Source: Archaeoglobi archaeon
GTDB lineage: Archaea > Halobacteriota > Archaeoglobi > Archaeoglobales > Archaeoglobaceae
Reading direction: 5' to 3'
Assembly: GCA_004347865.1 (NCBI GenBank)
Contig: QNUZ01000040.1
Coordinates: 1-12,196, forward strand
DNA: 12,196 nucleotides
The position numbers and the translations under genes are program-made. The notes under the pieces were generated by a model. The model was given only the letters and a program-made list of their open reading frames with translations, had not been told where the DNA came from and made no database searches. The first letter of the stretch is position 1; every line of letters begins with the position of its first letter. This document shows positions 5,274-12,069 of this stretch, piece by piece.

Positions 5274-6270
5274 TCCGCCCAGACAGACCGTAAATACCGA
5301 AGTCTTCAGTTATAGAGGAGTTCTGATCGACGAAGAAGGCATTAGGCACGGGACAATTATTGAGGGCAATTTTGAAGAGAGCAGAACCGAGTACTCCGAA
5401 TACGTTTTCACTCCCACATTCTTCAATGCTCACACTCACTTAGGGGACGCGGTGGGTAAAGATCCACCATTCATGGATCTAAAAAGCCTAGTAGCCCCCG
5501 GTGGATACAAGTTTAAAATCCTCGAATCGTCCTCAAAAGAGAACCTCAGGAGTGCTTTGATCCATGAGCTCGAAATCGCAAAATCAGCCGGTACTTCCTG
5601 TTTTTTGGATTTCCGTGAAGGGGGAATAGAGGGTCTTGAGGTTACCTCGGGAATTAGAGAGATCATAACTCTAGGTAGGCCAAAAACTATGGAAGAAGCG
5701 GAAAAAATGAATTGTTCTGGTTTTGGAATGAGCAGCATTAGGGATCACGACTTCGAATTTCTCTGCGAGGTCCGAAAAATAGCAAGAAGAAGGGGGATAT
5801 TTTTTGCCATTCACGCTGGAGAAATGAACTGCGAGGATGTTGAAGGGGCTCTAGAACTCGAGCCGGACATCTTGGTACACATGAACTCCTGTCCAGAACT
5901 TTTGAAACGCTTCACGGACAGGGGAATCCCTATTGTCTCCTGTATCAGATCTAACGCCTTCTTCGGGCTTTTAAATTTAAAAGCCTATGCGGTTCTTTCC
6001 GAGTACGAAAACTGGCTTCTTGGCACCGATAACGCAATGCTCTTTAACCCCTCTGTACTTGAGGAAATGCATTTTGCATCCCTTCTCCTGAGGAAGGATT
6101 TAGAGGTTTTTAAGGCAGGAATAAGGGGATTTAAGCTTTTCAGCGTTCCGAGCGGCTATATAGTCTTCCACAGAAAGAAGAATCTGAAGAATTCCAAAAA
6201 TTTGATTTCAAGCATAGTTCGAAGGGCTGGCGTCGAGGATATCGAGTCCGTTGTTCTACCTCAGCCGTAG
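5242..6270 (+). CDS. Amidohydrolase-superfamily metal-dependent hydrolase
   Basis: A 342-residue protein with the metal-binding layout of the cytosine deaminase/chlorohydrolase branch: HTH (H64, H66) in FFNAHTHLGD, H191 in FAIHAGE, H213 in LVHMN, and D263 in GTDNAM. The HAGE glutamate (E194) fits the proton-shuttling Glu of deaminases. It is shorter than the usual 400-450 residues, mainly because the N-terminal beta-sandwich strands are reduced, so it may be a minimal deaminase or a divergent amidohydrolase. The substrate is unknown. ATG 5242 is preceded by GAGGTGGG, a strong ribosome site, which justifies the 32-nt overlap with the upstream gene. Its 3' end overlaps the convergent cdc48 gene by 10 bp. 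It is last in the four-gene run. Confidence 0.85.
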   Translation: MKRPANIFGCNPPRQTVNTEVFSYRGVLIDEEGIRHGTIIEGNFEESRTEYSEYVFTPTFFNAHTHLGDAVGKDPPFMDLKSLVAPGGYKFKILESSSKENLRSALIHELEIAKSAGTSCFLDFREGGIEGLEVTSGIREIITLGRPKTMEEAEKMNCSGFGMSSIRDHDFEFLCEVRKIARRRGIFFAIHAGEMNCEDVEGALELEPDILVHMNSCPELLKRFTDRGIPIVSCIRSNAFFGLLNLKAYAVLSEYENWLLGTDNAMLFNPSVLEEMHFASLLLRKDLEVFKAGIRGFKLFSVPSGYIVFHRKKNLKNSKNLISSIVRRAGVEDIESVVLPQP

Positions 6271-8678
6271 CCTACAGGTTTTGCGGAAACTTTTACTTTT
6301 TCTGTCTTGATCCTCTCTTGGAATCTCTCATAGAAGCTAAGCATCGATTCGTTAACGCTGGGCTTGACCTTCTTTAAGGCCTCAAGAAAGTGTCTCATCT
6401 CAACCTTTTCGGCGCTTTGATCTTCTCTCAGAGCGAGCATCACCGCCTCTCTGCAAATGGCTTCGATGTCTGCTCCAACGTAACCCTCGGTCATGTCTGC
6501 AAGTTCTTCGAGATCCACGTCCTCTGCCAGCGGCATATTCTTCGTGTGAATTCTGAAAATCGCCAGCCTGCTCTTCCTATCCGGTGGTCTCACGTAAACG
6601 AGCCTATCAAATCTTCCAGGTCTCAGAAGTGCCGGATCGAGTATGTCTGGGCGATTTGTTGCACCGATCACAACTACACCGTGAAGTTCCTCCAGCCCGT
6701 CCATTTCGATGAGTATCTGGTTCAAAACTCTCTCAACCGCTCTGGATCCCTCGTCTATTCCCCTCATCTGGGCAATTGCATCAATTTCGTCAAAGAATAC
6801 TATACAAGGAGCAACCTGACGGGCTTTTCTGAATATCTTTCGAACTGCCTTCTCGCTCTCTCCAAGCCACTTGCTAAGGAGTTCCCCACCTTTAACGCTT
6901 ATGAAATTAGCTTCCGTTTCATTCGCAACCGCCTTTGCTATCAAAGTCTTTCCAGTTCCAGGAGGACCAAAGAGAAGTATTCCTTTTGGAGGCTTGATTC
7001 CAAATTTCTTGAATTTCTCAGGGAATTTCAGAGGCCATTCCACGGCTTCGATTATTTCTCTTTTAACATCCTCAAGTCCTCCTACATCATCCCAGCTGAC
7101 CTTCGGGATTTCAACGAAGACCTCTCTCATAGCAGAAGGTTCTATCTCCTTCAAAGCAGAAACGAAATCTTCCCATTTAACTCTTATTGACTCTAGTATT
7201 TCAACCGGAATCTCATCGTTCTCAAGATCGATCTTGGGTAGATATCTTCTGAGTGCCTTCATCGCAGCCTCTTTACAGAATGCTTCTATATCTGCTCCCA
7301 CGAATCCGTGTGTTTGGTCCGCAAGTCTTTTCAGCATCTCTTTTATTATTTCGGCCTCTACCTCGCTCAGAAGCTCCGGACTGAGAATGGATTCAAGATA
7401 TCTCTTTATATCTTCCTCATTTTCGAGCTTCTTAACTTCCTCGATTGCAAGCTCGATGTCCTCCCTGTGTTTTTGATCTTCCGCGTTCTTTGCCACCCTA
7501 GCCAAGGCATCAAGAACAAATTCTCTAATATATTTTGGTTCTAAGGGCATATTTCTAGTGTGGATCTGCAAAATTTCGAACCTACCCTCTCTGTCGGGAA
7601 CACCGATCTCTATTTCTCTGTCGAACCTTCCTGGCCTGCGCAGCGCTGGATCCACGGCATCTATTCTGTTCGTTGCACCGATGACTATAACCTGTCCCCT
7701 CTCTTCCAGCCCATCCATTAAAGTCAGCAACTGTGCAACGACTCTCCTCTCAACTTCCCCCGTCACATCTTCTCTCCTTGGAGCAATCGAGTCAATTTCA
7801 TCGATGAATATTATACTTGGGGCATTCTGCTTTGCTTCTTCGAAAATCTCCCTAAGCCTCTGCTCGCTCTCTCCGTAGAACTTGCTCATAATCTCGGGAC
7901 CGTTGATTGTGAAAAAGCTGGCCCCTATCTCATTTGCCACGGCTTTTGCTATTAGGGTCTTCCCAGTTCCCGGAGGGCCATGTAAAAGCACGCCTTTTGG
8001 CGGTTCAATCCCGAGTCGCTTGAAGAGTTCGGGATACTTCAGAGGAAGTTCTATAATCTCTCTAACTTTTTGAAGCTCCTCCTTAAGACCTCCAATGTCC
8101 TCATATGTGACCCCTGCTTTTCCGATTTTCTCAAACCCTTTGGCTGGATGTTCTCTGAATACGACCCTCGTTATCTCATCTATTATTACAACTCCCTTCG
8201 GTTCGGTCTTTACGGCAACAAAAACCACCGCCTGATTCTGCTGACCGTATTTTCCAAAACCGGTAATTGCTGGCGAGCCAACTAGGGGTACGAAATCACC
8301 TTCGACTAGGGGTCTTTTTAGAAATTGGTGCTTTAAATACTCTCCCGGATCAATCCCATAAAGCCTAATCTCAATCTTCTTTACCGGGGCAAGTATCACG
8401 AGTCTTGCCGGCTCGTAATTAGCTTTCCTGACCTTTATAACGTCTCCTACACTGACACCAGCGTTCTCTCTGGTGTAGTGGTCGATTCGGATTATGTTCT
8501 TACCCCAATCCCTCTTTGGGGATCTCCAGACCTTGGCAACAGTCTTTCTCTTACCCTCTATCTCTACAACGTCTCCGGGAGAAATCTGAAGCTTCATCAT
8601 CGCATCGGGATCGAGTCTGGCAATACCCCTCCCAGAATCACTGGGGTATGCTTGGTTGACCTTGAGCATGAGCTCCAT
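6261..8678 (-). CDS. cdc48: Cdc48/VAT-family AAA+ ATPase
   Basis: An 805-residue hexameric unfoldase of the archaeal Cdc48/p97/VAT type, which pulls substrates apart and can feed the proteasome. Order: N-terminal double-psi barrel and Cdc48 domain 2 (about 1-170); D1 with Walker A GPPGTGKT (234-241), Walker B IIFIDE (289-294), pore loop KFYG and sensor GATNR; D2 with Walker A GPPGTGKT (571-578), Walker B IVFFDE (626-631), pore loop KWLG and GATNRPD. In D1, about 60 extra charged helical residues (roughly 382-450) separate IHTRNMPLE from the HGFVGADIEA lid helix, where D2 has only about 10; this accounts for the length over the usual 730-750. The C-terminus is VGYG, with a penultimate Tyr like the proteasome-docking HbYX motif but Gly before it. 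ATG 8678 follows AGGTGGTCA. Confidence 0.97.
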   Translation of the reverse strand: MELMLKVNQAYPSDSGRGIARLDPDAMMKLQISPGDVVEIEGKRKTVAKVWRSPKRDWGKNIIRIDHYTRENAGVSVGDVIKVRKANYEPARLVILAPVKKIEIRLYGIDPGEYLKHQFLKRPLVEGDFVPLVGSPAITGFGKYGQQNQAVVFVAVKTEPKGVVIIDEITRVVFREHPAKGFEKIGKAGVTYEDIGGLKEELQKVREIIELPLKYPELFKRLGIEPPKGVLLHGPPGTGKTLIAKAVANEIGASFFTINGPEIMSKFYGESEQRLREIFEEAKQNAPSIIFIDEIDSIAPRREDVTGEVERRVVAQLLTLMDGLEERGQVIVIGATNRIDAVDPALRRPGRFDREIEIGVPDREGRFEILQIHTRNMPLEPKYIREFVLDALARVAKNAEDQKHREDIELAIEEVKKLENEEDIKRYLESILSPELLSEVEAEIIKEMLKRLADQTHGFVGADIEAFCKEAAMKALRRYLPKIDLENDEIPVEILESIRVKWEDFVSALKEIEPSAMREVFVEIPKVSWDDVGGLEDVKREIIEAVEWPLKFPEKFKKFGIKPPKGILLFGPPGTGKTLIAKAVANETEANFISVKGGELLSKWLGESEKAVRKIFRKARQVAPCIVFFDEIDAIAQMRGIDEGSRAVERVLNQILIEMDGLEELHGVVVIGATNRPDILDPALLRPGRFDRLVYVRPPDRKSRLAIFRIHTKNMPLAEDVDLEELADMTEGYVGADIEAICREAVMLALREDQSAEKVEMRHFLEALKKVKPSVNESMLSFYERFQERIKTEKVKVSAKPVGYG

Positions 8679-8733
8679 ATGACCACCTAAAAGAATTTTT
8701 ATTTTAGGGATAAAAAAGGCTTATGGTGGTCAG
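8679..8733. promoter_or_regulatory. Divergent cdc48/larC promoter region with mirrored ribosome sites
   Basis: A 55-bp gap with an A/T-rich centre (about 8689-8717) containing TATA-like strings for both directions, AAAATAAAAATTC on the minus strand (cdc48) and GGATAAAAAAGG on the plus strand (larC), each roughly 21-22 nt before its start. An exact 8-bp inverted repeat, TGACCACC (8680-8687) and GGTGGTCA (8725-8732), places the same GGTGGTCA one base before each ATG. The arms probably serve as strong ribosome sites (close to GGTGATC) but could also be an operator. Confidence 0.55.
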
Positions 8734-9897
8734 ATGAGGGTGGCCATATTTGATGCTTTCAACGGAGCAAGCGGGGATATGATAATCTCATCGCTTTTGG
8801 GCATAGCGCTGACTGAAGATGATTTGAAGGAAACAGTAGAAGAATTGAAGCTCGACTTAAGTTTCAGAGTTGAGGAAGTGAATAAAAAGGGAATCTATGC
8901 GAAAAGAGTCGTTATTGAGGAAAAAAAATCCGAGAGAAGCTTTTCTGAAGTGTTAAGGTTGATAAGAGAATCGAAAATCGATCAGAAGGTTAAAGAGGAT
9001 GCAAAGAAGATTTTTGAAAGGATGGCCGTTGCAGAAGGATCTGTTCACGGAAGGGACTATCAAAGAGCAGTCTTTCATGAGATTGGAAGCGATGATGCCA
9101 TATTTGATGTCGTGTGCTCTGCTAAGGGAATAAGAAGGCTAATGGACATGGGTTATAGATTCTTTGCAACCCCAATAAGGCTTGGAGGAGGTTTTGTTGA
9201 CACCTACCATGGTAAGTACCCAATTCCAGCGCCTGCTGTTTTGGAAATACTCAAAAATTCAAAGCTCGAGGTTGTTTTTGGTGGCGAAAGGGAGCTTCTG
9301 ACACCTACTGCAAGTGCGATTCTCTCTCATTACTGCGAGGGTGTGTTCCGACTTCCCCTCAGGGTTGAAAAGATCTCCTACGGCGCGGGGAGCTACGAAA
9401 CCGAAGTTCCAAATGTTTTGAGACTTATCCTAGGTTTCTCTGAGTTGAAAGACGGTGTTGTTGTTTTGGAGACTTTGGTAGACGACCTCAGTGGTGAAGA
9501 GATCGGTTACGCAATCGAAAAGCTAAGGGAGGAGAATCTTGACGTTATAGCTATCCCGGTAATGGCCAAGAAGTCAAGACCTGCAATAAAAATAGAGGTT
9601 TTAACCAAACTCGAAAAAGCCGAAGAATCCGCAATACAACTCATGAGGGAAACTGGAAGCCTTGGAGTGAGAATGATTCCGGTTTATCATAGAATGATTG
9701 CTGAAAGGGGATTTGAAGAACGTGAAGTCGAAATTAACGGAAAGAAGTATAGGGTGAGATTCAAGGAATCTAGAACATTGGGGAGAATTAAACCTGAGTT
9801 TGAGGACGTCTCAAGAATAGCCAAGGATCTGAATATGCCTATATACAGAGTATACAGGTTTTTGGAGGAGATCCATGCTGATACCCAGCGGAAGTAA
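8734..9897 (+). CDS. larC: Nickel-pincer cofactor biosynthesis protein LarC
   Basis: LarC inserts nickel into the pyridinium bis-thiocarboxylate nucleotide in a CTP-dependent step, completing the nickel-pincer cofactor used by lactate racemase and related LarA-type racemases. The 387-residue protein shows the family blocks DAFNGASGDM (7-16), FHEIGSDDAIFDVV (114-127), a GGGFVDTYHG..PIPAPAV stretch (151-169), LLTPTASAIL (188-197) and the C-terminal LarC2-type ETLVDDLSGEEIGYAIEKL (246-264). In some lactobacilli larC is split by a programmed frameshift; here both halves are one continuous frame. LarB, LarE and LarA are not in the window. It follows GGTGGTCA at 8725-8732, and its 3' end overlaps radB by 23 nt. 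Confidence 0.92.
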   Translation: MRVAIFDAFNGASGDMIISSLLGIALTEDDLKETVEELKLDLSFRVEEVNKKGIYAKRVVIEEKKSERSFSEVLRLIRESKIDQKVKEDAKKIFERMAVAEGSVHGRDYQRAVFHEIGSDDAIFDVVCSAKGIRRLMDMGYRFFATPIRLGGGFVDTYHGKYPIPAPAVLEILKNSKLEVVFGGERELLTPTASAILSHYCEGVFRLPLRVEKISYGAGSYETEVPNVLRLILGFSELKDGVVVLETLVDDLSGEEIGYAIEKLREENLDVIAIPVMAKKSRPAIKIEVLTKLEKAEESAIQLMRETGSLGVRMIPVYHRMIAERGFEEREVEINGKKYRVRFKESRTLGRIKPEFEDVSRIAKDLNMPIYRVYRFLEEIHADTQRK

Positions 9898-10531
9898 ATG
9901 TATTGATCTACTCCTTGGGGGAGGAATTGAGACGGGGACGATTACTCAGCTTTACGGGCCAAGCGGAACTGGAAAGACGACTTTATGCTTAATGTTTGCA
10001 AAAAGTGCGGCTAAAAATTATAAGGTAGCATTTGTGGACACAGAAGGACTTTCTGGCGAGAGAGTAAAGCAGATATTCCAGGACATCTCTTTATTTTCCA
10101 ACGTTTATGTTCAGGAGGTATATACCTTCAGGCAGCAATCTTCGGCTCTTAGGGAGATAGAGAAGCTGGCCAAAAACGATGAGGTTAGGCTGGTAATCGT
10201 CGACTGCTTCACATCGTTATACAGAAGCGAGCTCGAGGACGAGGCCAGACAAATAAAGGTCAAGAGGGAGTTAACGGCTCAGTTGACCTATTTGCTTGGA
10301 TTGGCCAGAAAAATGGACCTTGCAGTATTAATAACGAATCAGATGTTTACAGACGTAAAAACTGGGCTGGATAAGCCACTGGGTGGAACCAGCATTGACC
10401 ACCTCTCAAAAACGATACTCTCTCTGGAAAGAGCAGGTGCATTCAGAAGGGCAACACTAATCAAACACAGGTACCGAAAGGAAGGGGAAAGCTGCGAGTT
10501 TCAGATCACAGACAAGGGAATTGAGCCCTAA
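9875..10531 (+). CDS. radB: DNA repair and recombination protein RadB
   Basis: Euryarchaeal RecA/RadA paralogue that modulates homologous recombination. At 218 residues it is the single-core form: no helix-hairpin-helix N-terminal domain as in RadA. Walker A is GPSGTGKTT (28-36), the Walker B region is RLVIVD (about 106-111), and the ITNQMF and LGGTSIDHLSKTILSLER segments match the L2-side RecA core. The start overlaps the 3' end of larC by 23 nt; GGAGGAG at about 9865-9871 is a good ribosome site for ATG 9875. Its TAA stop overlaps the TAG of the convergent pth2 gene (10528-10531), leaving no terminator space between them. Confidence 0.95.
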   Translation: MLIPSGSKCIDLLLGGGIETGTITQLYGPSGTGKTTLCLMFAKSAAKNYKVAFVDTEGLSGERVKQIFQDISLFSNVYVQEVYTFRQQSSALREIEKLAKNDEVRLVIVDCFTSLYRSELEDEARQIKVKRELTAQLTYLLGLARKMDLAVLITNQMFTDVKTGLDKPLGGTSIDHLSKTILSLERAGAFRRATLIKHRYRKEGESCEFQITDKGIEP

Positions 10532-10875
10532 CGGAGCAACGGCAGATTTCCTGTTATCTTATCGATTTTCTTCTCCTCATCAGGACCCAGAACCACGGCC
10601 GTAATCGTTCCTGGCGGAATTTCTGTAAGCCCGGCATCTTCAACAATTGCTGTCGGTATTTTTTCTCGTTCGGCTTTATCTCGGATTAAAAAGAGCTCTT
10701 CTAAATTTTTAACTCTCAGAACTATTTTTTTCTGCCCTTCACATAACCAACGCTCTCTTTTCTCTTTATCGCTTTTCAAAAAGCCGAGAATACTTGCATG
10801 AGCAACTTGGACTGCAAGTTTTCCTCTAGAAAGCTCAAGGTCATCCCTTACTACAATTACCTGCTTAATCCCCAT
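10528..10875 (-). CDS. pth2: Peptidyl-tRNA hydrolase, Pth2 type
   Basis: Recycles tRNA by cleaving the ester bond of peptidyl-tRNAs that drop off the ribosome; it is the archaeal/eukaryotic form. The 115-residue protein is full length and has the family core: RGKLAVQVAHAS (residues 18-29, with K19, Q23 and H26), IVEDAGLTEIPPGT (77-90, D80 and T90) and the C-terminal GPDEEKKIDKITGNLPLL. ATG 10875 is preferred over a TTG two codons upstream because family members start with residues corresponding to M-x-I-K-Q. Either start overlaps the stop of the upstream small gene (10865), so the two are co-transcribed and probably coupled. Confidence 0.95.
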   Translation of the reverse strand: MGIKQVIVVRDDLELSRGKLAVQVAHASILGFLKSDKEKRERWLCEGQKKIVLRVKNLEELFLIRDKAEREKIPTAIVEDAGLTEIPPGTITAVVLGPDEEKKIDKITGNLPLLR

Positions 10876-11128
10876 CTCCAAAACCGAAATTCTTAAGTTC
10901 TTCCTCGTCTACGGCTTTCGACTTTTCTAACCACTTAATTCCGAGCTCCTCAGCTCTCTCTTCATCGAAATCCTTCAGCACAATCTTCTCCCCATCGAAG
11001 ATTACGCAGTTCATAGGAACCGCGATAAATCTCTCCCGGACTTTAACGATCAGATGGTTGTTATAGACATCTATGCTCTCTCCAAATTCCTTGCCGTCCT
11101 TAAAAACGAACCGGCAGATCAGATCCAT
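10865..11128 (-). CDS. Small beta-rich archaeal protein (DUF5749-like)
   Basis: An 87-residue protein from ATG 11128: MDLICRFVFKDGKEFGESID, then strands NHLIVKVRERFIAVPMNCVIF, then KIVLKDFDEERAEELGIKWLE and an acidic tail. The pattern of short strands fits a small beta barrel with a C-terminal helix; I associate it with DUF5749, from memory. The frame stays open to a GTG at 11203, but that would put the start upstream of its own TATA box and inside the divergent rpl37ae promoter. ATG 11128 lies about 23 nt from a TTTTTTAAAATC element, fitting a leaderless start; the ATG at 11137 is too close. It overlaps pth2 by 11 nt, and its role is probably in translation or tRNA handling by context only. 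Confidence 0.72.
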   Translation of the reverse strand: MDLICRFVFKDGKEFGESIDVYNNHLIVKVRERFIAVPMNCVIFDGEKIVLKDFDEERAEELGIKWLEKSKAVDEEELKNFGFGDGD

Positions 11129-11203
11129 GCTTTCCATAAGCTTTGATTTTAAAAAATTTTTGTCTAACGAAAGTATTAAATGTCCTTCAAAAAACAATTG
11201 CAC
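11129..11203. promoter_or_regulatory. Divergent promoters for DUF5749-like/pth2 and rpl37ae
   Basis: Two separate TATA elements lie in a 75-bp gap. On the minus strand TTTTTTAAAATC (about 11145-11156) is about 23 nt before ATG 11128. On the plus strand TATTAAATG (11174-11182) is centred about 26 nt before ATG 11204 of rpl37ae. Neither start has a ribosome site, so both first genes are probably leaderless. Confidence 0.55.
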
Positions 11204-11482
11204 ATGGCTAGAACAAAGAAAGTGAAGTCAGCAGCGAAGTTCAGGGCGAGTGCTGGACTTAGTGTGCGGAGAAAATGGTTGGAAATCGATATTCCCCAGA
11301 GACAGAAATACGTTTGCAAAAGATGCGGAAAGAGGAGTGTAAAGAGGGTAGGTTCAGGAATATGGGAATGTAGAAGTTGCGGTTACAAGTTCGCAGGAGG
11401 TTGTTATCTTCCCTCCACGGTAGCGACAAAGATTATCGAGAAAGAGAAGATTGAGAGTGAGAAGACGGTGGTGGAGCAATGA
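11204..11482 (+). CDS. rpl37ae: 50S ribosomal protein L37Ae (eL43)
   Basis: Zinc-ribbon protein of the archaeal large ribosomal subunit. From ATG 11204 it is 92 residues: MARTKKVKSAAKFRASAG, then zinc ligands C38-x2-C41 (CKRCGKRSVKRVG) and C56-x2-C59 (WECRSCGYKFAGGCY), and a helical tail. An upstream in-frame ATG at 11180 would add eight residues not usual in the family and would overlap the TATA box at 11174-11182, so it is rejected. The stop overlaps the rpoP start (ATGA, 11479-11482). The basic N-terminal arm is typical of rRNA binding. First gene of a three-gene run. Confidence 0.95.
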   Translation: MARTKKVKSAAKFRASAGLSVRRKWLEIDIPQRQKYVCKRCGKRSVKRVGSGIWECRSCGYKFAGGCYLPSTVATKIIEKEKIESEKTVVEQ

Positions 11483-11619
11483 GCTACATCTGTGCCATCT
11501 GCGGGGCCGAAGTTGACGTAGATCCTGAAAGGAAAAGGATCCAGTGCACGGTTTGCGGAAACAGAATTCTGAGAAAGCCAAGACCCCCGGCTAAAAAGAG
11601 GAGAGTAAAGGCAATATAA
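11479..11619 (+). CDS. rpoP: DNA-directed RNA polymerase subunit P (Rpo12)
   Basis: A 46-residue zinc-binding subunit of archaeal RNA polymerase, equivalent to Rpb12. It reads MSYICAICGAEVDVDP, with ligands C5-x2-C8 and C23-x2-C26 (CTVCGN), followed by the conserved basic tail RILRKPRPPAKKRR. It is full size for the family, despite being very short. The ATG overlaps the L37Ae stop by 4 nt, so expression is coupled to the ribosomal protein; the rpl37ae-rpoP pair is common in archaea. GGTGGTGGAG at 11468-11477 just upstream can act as a ribosome site. Confidence 0.95.
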   Translation: MSYICAICGAEVDVDPERKRIQCTVCGNRILRKPRPPAKKRRVKAI

Positions 11620-11636
11620 CTTTTGCAGTTTTTGCT

Positions 11637-12056
11637 GTGTTCAGATGCAGAATCATAAACCCCGGATATGCTGAAGGACTGGCTTTAGTTTCCTCAAAAC
11701 CAATTTCGCTATTGGGAGATATAAACAGTAATGGAGTTTTCACCGTAGGAGAATTGAAGGGGGAATGTGTCGCAGGGAAAATTTTGGTTTTCCCGTACGG
11801 TCGAGGTTCTACAGTTGGAAGTTACACACTTTTAAGACTAAAAAAAAGGAACTTGGCACCTTTGGCGATAATAAACAGAGAAACGGAAGCGATAATTGCA
11901 GTTGGGGCTGCTATAGCTGATATTCCACTCGTTGACAGAGTTGAAGAGGATTTTTTCGAAAAAGTAAGGACTGGGGATCTTGTAACCGTTAATGCAATAG
12001 AAGGTTATGTAGATATTAACCGTTCCCCGGCTAAAACCCAGGAATTTCGACGCTAA
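11637..12056 (+). CDS. Phosphomevalonate dehydratase small subunit (DUF126/aconitase X swivel domain)
   Basis: Small subunit of the aconitase-X-type enzyme that dehydrates 5-phosphomevalonate to trans-anhydromevalonate 5-phosphate in the archaeal modified mevalonate pathway for isoprenoid lipids. The 139 residues show the family swivel-domain blocks: R-x-I-N-PGYAEGLAL (4-17), VFPYGRGSTVGSYTL (51-65) and GAAIADIPLVDRV (90-102). The start is GTG 11637; the ATG at 11645 is out of frame. A TATA-like AATATAAC at 11613-11620 overlaps the rpoP stop, so it may have its own leaderless promoter as well as read-through. The Fe-S large subunit is not in the window, so the two subunits are encoded apart or further right. 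The last dozen residues (NRSPAKTQEFRR) look like a non-conserved tail. Confidence 0.85.
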   Translation: MFRCRIINPGYAEGLALVSSKPISLLGDINSNGVFTVGELKGECVAGKILVFPYGRGSTVGSYTLLRLKKRNLAPLAIINRETEAIIAVGAAIADIPLVDRVEEDFFEKVRTGDLVTVNAIEGYVDINRSPAKTQEFRR

Positions 12057-12069
12057 ACTAATTATAAAA

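Noticed and set aside
6390..7190. Long open frames on the plus strand opposite cdc48 (for example 6390-7190 and 6871-7476)
   Set aside because: They have no domain features, ribosome sites or promoters and mirror a highly conserved AAA ATPase on the other strand.
8734..9897. Programmed frameshift within larC, as known in lactobacilli
   Set aside because: The frame is continuous from the NGASGDM block through the C-terminal LarC2 blocks; no slippery site is needed.
11180..11203. Upstream ATG extending L37Ae by eight residues
   Set aside because: It overlaps the TATA box at 11174-11182, and the family begins with M-A-x-T-K-K as at 11204.
11129..11203. N-terminal extension of the DUF5749-like protein to a GTG at 11203
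   Set aside because: It would start inside the divergent rpl37ae promoter and upstream of its own TATA element; ATG 11128 fits a leaderless start.
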